Of a stretch of DNA of 64,000 nt, positions 57,801 to 64,000 are shown in pieces (the stretch's first letter is position 1; the number at the start of each line of letters is the position of its first letter). Under the pieces are notes generated by a model. That model saw nothing but the letters and a program-made list of their open reading frames with translations. It was not told the DNA's origin and did not search any database. A program made the position numbers and the translations under genes. This DNA is from Liolophura sinensis (Eukaryota; Mollusca; Polyplacophora; Chitonida; Chitonidae): the NCBI RefSeq assembly GCF_032854445.1, contig NW_027018124.1, positions 1 to 64,000 of the forward strand, given 5' to 3'.

Positions 57801-60800
57801 TTCAATTGTACTTTTTACAGCAGACTGTATCAAGTACCTTTTTTTTTATATATACAAATGGTGTGGTTTTTCTTCATGTAGATAAAGACATTGAGTTTGT
57901 CTTCAAGTTAGAAGTAAGACAATTTCTGGGTGAGTTAAGTGGGCTTGGCTCAAAGATTTGACGTCTTCCGGGCTACCGAAGGGCACATAACTTATAATCA
58001 AAAGTTGAATATAGTAATGACCAGTTGCGATGGTACATAGTACATTTAGCCGATTTCAATTAGCAAAAGGACCAGGCAAAAATCCAAAAGTGGAAAACAT
58101 GTTCCAATGCTGCTGGTAAGAGGCTAATCCGACGTATTTTGTGACGAGAAATCGAATGGTGCAAACTGCGTTGCTCACCGACCAATATTTTTGGCTGTAG
58201 TGACAATTGAATCATCAATTATGTTAAAATCACGTGCTCATCAACGGCTCTTACTCCATGGAAACCAAGGAAATTTGCAATTTTTCAACAACTGGAGATG
58301 CCTGGCCCAATTTCTCATCTTTTGGCACCTTATTGATGTGGGCCAGTGTTCAATTGTACTTTTTACAGCAGACTGTATCAAGTACCTTGTGTTTTTTTAT
58401 ATAAAAATGGTGTGGGTTTTCTACATCTAGATAAAGACATTGACTTTGTCTTCGACTTAGAAGTAAGACATTTGCTGGGTGAGTTAAATGGGCTTTGGCC
58501 AAAGACTTGATGTCTTCTGGGCTACCGAAGGGCCCATGACTTATAATCAAATGTTGAATATTGTAATGACCAGTCGCGATGGTACATAGTACATGTAGCC
58601 GATTTCAATTAACAAAAGGACCAGGCAAAAATCCAAAAGTGGAAAAACTGTTCCAAAGCTGCTGGTAAGAGGCTAATCCGACTTATTTTGTGACGAGATA
58701 TCGAATGGTGCAAACCGCCTTGATCTGCGTCCAATACTTTTGGCTGTAGCCACAATTGAATCATCAATTATGTCAAAATCACGTACCCAGCAACGGCTCT
58801 TACTCCATGGAAACCAAGGAAATTTGCAATTTTTCAACAACTGGAGATGCCTGGCCCAATTGCACATCTACTGGCACCTTATTGATGTGGGTCAGTGTTC
58901 AATTGTACTTTTTACAGCAGACTGTTTCAAGTACCTTTTTTTTTATATACAAATGGTGTGGTTTTTCTTCATGTAGATAAAGACATTGAGTTTGTCTTCA
59001 AGTTAGAAGTAAGACAGTTGCTGGGTGAGTTAAGTGGGCTTGGCTCAAAGATTTGACGTCTTCCGGGCTACCGAAGGGCACATAACTTATAATCAAAAGC
59101 TGAATACAGTAATGACCAGTCGCGATGGTACATAGTAAATGTAGCCGATTTCAATTAGCAAAAAGACCAGGCAAAAATCCAAAAGTGGAAAAAATGTTCC
59201 CATGCTGTTGGTATAGAGACTAATCCGACGTATTTTGTGACGAGAAATCGAATGGTGCAAACTGCGTTGCTCTCCGAACAATACTTTTGGCTGTAGCCAC
59301 AATTAAATCATCATTTATGTCAAATCACGTGCCCAGCAACGGCTCTTACTCCATGGAAACCAAGGAAATTTGCAATTTTTCAACAGCTGGAGATGCCTGG
59401 CCCAATTGCGCATCTACTGGCACCTTATTGATGTATGTTCAGTGTTCAATTGTACTTTTTACAGCAGACTGTTTCAAGTACCTTTTTTTTTATATACAAA
59501 TGGTGTGGTTTTTCTTCATGTAGATAAAGACATTGAGTTTGTCCTTCAAGTTAGAAGTAAGACAGTTGCTGGGTGAGTTAAGTGGGCTTGGCTCAAAGAT
59601 TTGACGTCTTCCGGGGCTACCGAAGGGCACATAACTTATAATCAAAAGCTGAATACAGTAATGACCAGTCGCGATGGTACATAGTAAATGTAGCCGATTT
59701 CAATTAGCAAAAAGACCAGGCAAAAATCCAAAAGTGGAAAAAATGTTCCCCATGCTGTTGGTATAGAGACTAATCCGACGTATTTTGTGACGAGAAATCG
59801 AATGGTGCAAACTGCGTTGCTCTCCGAACAATACTTTTGGCTGTAGCCACAATTAAATCATCATTTATATTAAAATTACACGCCCAGCAACGGCTCTTAC
59901 TCCATGGAAACCAAGGAAATTTCCAATTTTTCAACAGCTGGAGATGCCTGGCCCAATTTCTCATCTTTTGGCACCTTATTGATGTGGGCCAGTGTTTAAT
60001 TGTACTTTTTACAGCAGACTGTATCAAGTACCGTGTGTTTTTTTATATACAAATGGTGTGGGTTTTCTACATGTAGATAAAGACATTGAGTTTGTCTTCG
60101 ACTTAGAAGTAAGACATTTCCTGGGTGAGTTAAATGGGCTTGGTCCAAAGATTTGACGTCTTCTGGGCTACCGAAGGGCACATAACTTATAATCAAAAGT
60201 TGGAATATAGTAATGACCAGTCGCGATGGTACATAGTAAATGTAGCCGATTTCAATGACCAAAAAAAACAGCAAAAATCCAAAAGTGGAAAAAACTGTTC
60301 CAATGCTGTTGGTAAGAGACTAATCCGACGTATTTTGTGACGAGAAATCGGATGGTGCAAACCGAGTTGCTCTCCGACCAATACTTTTGGCTGTAGCCAC
60401 AATGAAATAATCATTGATGTCAAAATCACGTGCCCAGCAACGGCTCTTACTCCATGGAAACCAAGGAAATTTGCAATTTTTCAACAGCTGGAGATGGGCC
60501 AATTGCGCATCTTGTGGCACCTTATTGATGTGGGTCAGTGTTCAATTGTACTTTTTACAGCAGACTGTATCATGTACCTTGTGTTTTTTTTATATACAAA
60601 TGGTGTGGGTTTTCTACATGTAGATAAAGACATTGAGTGTGTCTTCGACTTAGAAGTAAGACATTTCCTGGGTGAGTTAAATGGGCTTGGTCCAAAGACT
60701 TGATGTCTTCTGGGGCTACCGAAGGGCACATGACTTGTAATCAAAAGTTGAATATTGTAATGACCAGTCGCGATGGTACATAGTACATGTAGTCGATTTC

Positions 60801-63800
60801 AATTAGCAAAAGGACCAGGCAAATATCCAAAAGTGGAAAAAAATGTTCCAATGCTGTTGGTAAGAGGCTAATCCGACGTATTTAGTGACGAGAAATCGAA
60901 TGGTGCAAACCGCATTGCTCTCCGACCAATACTTTTGGCTGTAGCCACAATTGAATCATCAATTATGTCAAAATCACATGCACAGCAACGGCTCTTACTC
61001 CATGGAAAACCAAGGAAATTTGCAATTGTTCAACAACTGGAGATGCCTGGCCCAATTGCGCATCTTTTGGCGCCTTATTGATGTGGCTCATTGTTCAATT
61101 GTACTTTTTACAGCAGACTGTATCAAGTACCTTGTGTTTTTTGTATAAAAATGGTGTGGTTTTTCTACATGTAGATAAAGACATTGAGTTTGTCTTCGAC
61201 TTAGAAGTAAAACATTTGCTGGGTGAGTTAAGTGGGCTTGGCTCAAAGATTTGACGTCTTCTGGGCTACCGAAGGCCAAATAATTTATATTCAAAATATA
61301 AGAATATTGTAATGACCAGTCGCGATGGTACATAGTAAATCAAGCCGATTTCAATTAGCAAAAAGACCAGGCAATAATCCATAAGTGGAAGAACTGTTCC
61401 AGTGCTGCTGGTAAGAGGCTAATCCGACGTATTTTGTGACGAGAAATCGAATGGTGCAAACCGCCTTGCTCTGCGTCCAATACTTTTGTCTGTAGCCACA
61501 ATGAAATTATCATTTATGTCAAAATCACGTGCCCAGCAACGGCTCTTACTCCATGGAAACCAAGGAAATTTGCAATTTTTCAACAGCTGGAGATGCCTGA
61601 CCCAATTGCGCATCTACTGGCTCCTTGTTGATGTGGGTCAGTGTTCAATTGTACTTTTTACAGCAGACTGTATCAAATACCTTTTGTTTTTTGTATAAAA
61701 ATGGTGTGGTTTTTCTACATGTAGATAAAGACATTGAGTTTGTCTTCAAGTTAGAAGTAAGACAATTTCTGGGTGAGTTAAATGGGCTTGGCTCAAAGAT
61801 TTGACATCTTCCGGGCTACCGAAGGGCACATAACTTATAATCAAAAGTTGAATATTGTAATGACCAGTCGCGATGGTACATAGTAAATCAAGCCGATTTC
61901 AATTAGCAAAAAGACCAGGCAAAAATCCAAAAGTGGAAAAACTGTTCCAATGCTGTTGGTAAGAGACTAATCCGACTTATTTTGTGACGAGAAATCGGAT
62001 GGTGCAAACCGAGTTGCTCTCCGACCAATACTTTTGGCTGTAGCCACAATTGAATCATCAATTATGTCAAAATCAAGTACCCAGCAACGGCTCTTACTCC
62101 ATGGAAACCAAGGAAATTTGCAATTTTTCAACAGCTGGAGATGCCTGGCCCAATTCCGCATCTTTTGACACCTCATTGATGTGGGTCAGTGTTCAATTGT
62201 ACTTTTTACAGCAGACTGTATCAAGTACCTTGTGTTTTTTATATACAAATGGTGTGGTTTTTCTACATGTAGATAAAGACATTGAGTGTGTCTTCGACTT
62301 AGAAGTAAGACATTTGCAGGGTGAGTTAAATGGGCTTGGCTCAAAGATTTGACGTCTTCTGGGCTACCGATGGGCACATAACTTATATTCAAATGTTGAA
62401 TATAATAATGACCAGTCGCGATGGTACATAGTACATGTAGCCGATTTCAATTAGCAAAAGGACCAGGCAAAAATCCAAAAGTGGAAAAAATGTTCCAATG
62501 CTGCTTGTAAGAGGCTATTCCGACGTATTTTGTGACGAGAAATCAAATGGTGCAAACCGCTTTGCTCTCCGACCAATACTTTTGGCTGTAGCCACAATTG
62601 AATCATCAATTATGTTAAAATCACGTGCCCAGCAACGGCTCTTACTCCATGGAAACCAAGGAAATTTGCAATTTTTCAACAACTAGAGATGCCCGGCCCA
62701 ATTGCGCATCTTTTGGCACCTTATTGATGTGTGTCAGTGTTCAATTGTACTTTTTACAGCAGACTGTATCAAGTACCTTGTGTTTTGTATATAAAAATGG
62801 TGTGGTTTTTCTACATGTAGATAAAGACATTGAGATTGTCTTCGACTTAGAAGTAAGACATTTGCTGGGTGAGTTAAATGGGCTTGGTCCAAAGATTTGA
62901 CGTCTTCTGGGCTACCGAAGGGCGCATAACTTATAATCAAAAGTTGAATATAGTAATGACCAGTCGCGATGGTACATAGTACATGTAGCCGATTTCAATT
63001 AGCAAAAGGACCAGGCAAAAATCCGAAAGTGGAAAAAATGTTCCAATGCTGCTTGTAAGAGGCTAATCAGACGTATTTAGTGACGAGAAATCGAATGGTG
63101 CAAACCGCATTGCTCTCCGACCAATACTTTTGGCTGTAGCCACAATTGAATGATCAATTATGTCAAAATCACATGCCCAGCAACGGCTCTTACTCCATGG
63201 AAACCAAGGAAATTTCCAATTTTTCAACAACTGGAGATGCCTGGCCCAATTGCGCATCTTTTGGCGCCTTATTGATGTGGCTCATTGTTCAATTGTACTT
63301 TTTACAGCAGACTGTATCAAGTACCTTGTGTTTTTTGTATAAAAATGGTGTGATTTTTCTGCATGTAGATAAAGACATTGAGTTTGTCTTCGACTTAGAA
63401 GTAAGACATTTGCTGGGTGAGTTAAGTGGGCTTGGCCCAAAGATTTGACGTCTTCTGGGCTACCGAAGGGAAAATAACTTATATTCAAAATATAAGAATA
63501 TAGTAATGACCAGTCGCGATGGTACATAGTACATGTAGCTGATTTCAATTAGCAAAAGGACCAGGCCAAAATCCAAAAGTGGAAAAAATGTTCCAAAGCT
63601 GCTTATAAGACGCTAATCCGACGTATTTTGTGACGAGAAATCGAATGATGCAAACTGCGTTGCTTTCCGACCAATACTTTTGGCTGTAGCCACAATTGAA
63701 TCATCAATTATGTCAAAATCAAGTGCCCAGCAACGGCTCTTACTCCATGGAAACCAAGGAAATTTCCAATTTTTCAACAGCTGGAGATGCCTGGCCCAAT

Positions 63801-64000
63801 TGCGCATCTTTTGGCACCTTATCTATGTGGGTCAGTGTTCAATTGTACTTTTTACAGCAGACTGTATCAAGTACCTTGTGTTTTTTATATACAAATGGTG
63901 TGGTTTTTCTACATGTAGATAAAGACATTGAGTTTGTCTTCGACTTAGAAGTAAGACATTTGCTGGGTGAGTTAAATGGGCTTGGCTCAAAGATTTGACG
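45867..64000 (+). repeat. Tandem satellite array, about 549-bp monomer
   Basis: The landmark CAGCAACGG occurs once per monomer, from 46172 to 63728, with 33 copies at an average step of about 548.6 bp. Each monomer has GAAATCGAATGGTGCAAAC, ACTCCATGGAAACCAAGG, AACTGGAGATGCCTGGCCC, the palindrome CTACATGTAG and GGGCTACCGAAGGGCA. Monomers are highly similar. The array is cut by the window end, so its true length is unknown. Short open frames on both strands recur with the monomer and are not treated as genes. Confidence 0.95.
52540..55290 (+). repeat. Recent multi-monomer duplications in the array
   Basis: The monomer at about 52560-53095 is nearly identical to 54205-54735 (offset 1644 or about three monomers), sharing rare variants such as CATGCAAACCAAGG and TTTGTAATATAAAAATGG. 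The monomer at about 53640-54200 is nearly identical to 54740-55290 (offset 1098, two monomers), sharing TGTGAGGAAAAATCG. Such blocks point to recent unequal exchange. Confidence 0.8.

Noticed and set aside
45867-64000. Many 60-100 residue open frames on both strands in the right-hand array
   Set aside because: They recur once per monomer, lie on both strands, overlap, and have no domain; they are a by-product of the satellite sequence.
32446-64000. CRISPR-like array
   Set aside because: Units are about 549-bp uniform monomers without short repeat-spacer structure, in a eukaryotic context.

Overview
The window looks like eukaryotic, probably molluscan, nuclear DNA. It is AT-rich and intron-rich. 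It carries several copies of a tRNA-related SINE with the 3' tail typical of molluscs (tail ending in TTTATTTATTTGATTGGTG-type sequence and the GCCGTACTC box), plus pieces of two other mollusc-type SINEs. There are no bacterial-style operons, no CRISPR arrays and no rRNA genes.

Region 1 (about 1.8-28.4 kb) holds a tandem family of small type I membrane proteins, all on the + strand, called A to D here. Splice phases and residues agree between copies. Gene B (5836-13172, seven exons, about 312 aa) is the most complete: signal peptide, three Cys-rich EGF/EB-like modules, a Thr/Pro stalk, one membrane segment and a tyrosine-bearing tail. Gene D (22473-28386, four exons, about 233 aa) has one EGF-like module. 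Gene A is represented only by its last exon (1780-2032). Copy C (14571-19800) is a decayed relic with a signal-peptide exon and broken EGF exons. The architecture suggests cell-surface receptors that signal through SH2-type tyrosine motifs, but the ligand and family are unknown. The last Tyr motif of the tail is lost in A, B and D by three different lesions.

The introns and spacers contain SINEs (one with a perfect 13-bp target duplication), a solo LTR, a MITE-like element, two minisatellites, and a short repeat present five times.

Region 2 (32.4-64 kb) is satellite DNA with a monomer near 549 bp. The left block (32.4-37.07 kb) is diverged and in reverse orientation. The right block (40.4-41.3 and 45.87-64.0 kb, at least 33 regular monomers) is homogeneous, in forward orientation, and runs off the window. 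Between the two orientations lies a broken Ty3/Gypsy element (37067 to about 40420, minus strand) with the unusual order integrase - reverse transcriptase - RNase H, as in Gmr1-like elements. A jockey-superfamily (L2/CR1/Rex-like) LINE of about 4.6 kb (41309-45866, minus strand) is inserted inside a forward monomer.

The most interesting points are the tandem receptor family with convergent tail truncation, the Gypsy element with swapped domain order at a satellite inversion junction, and the large 549-bp satellite, whose length is a multiple of three and whose minus strand is nearly open.
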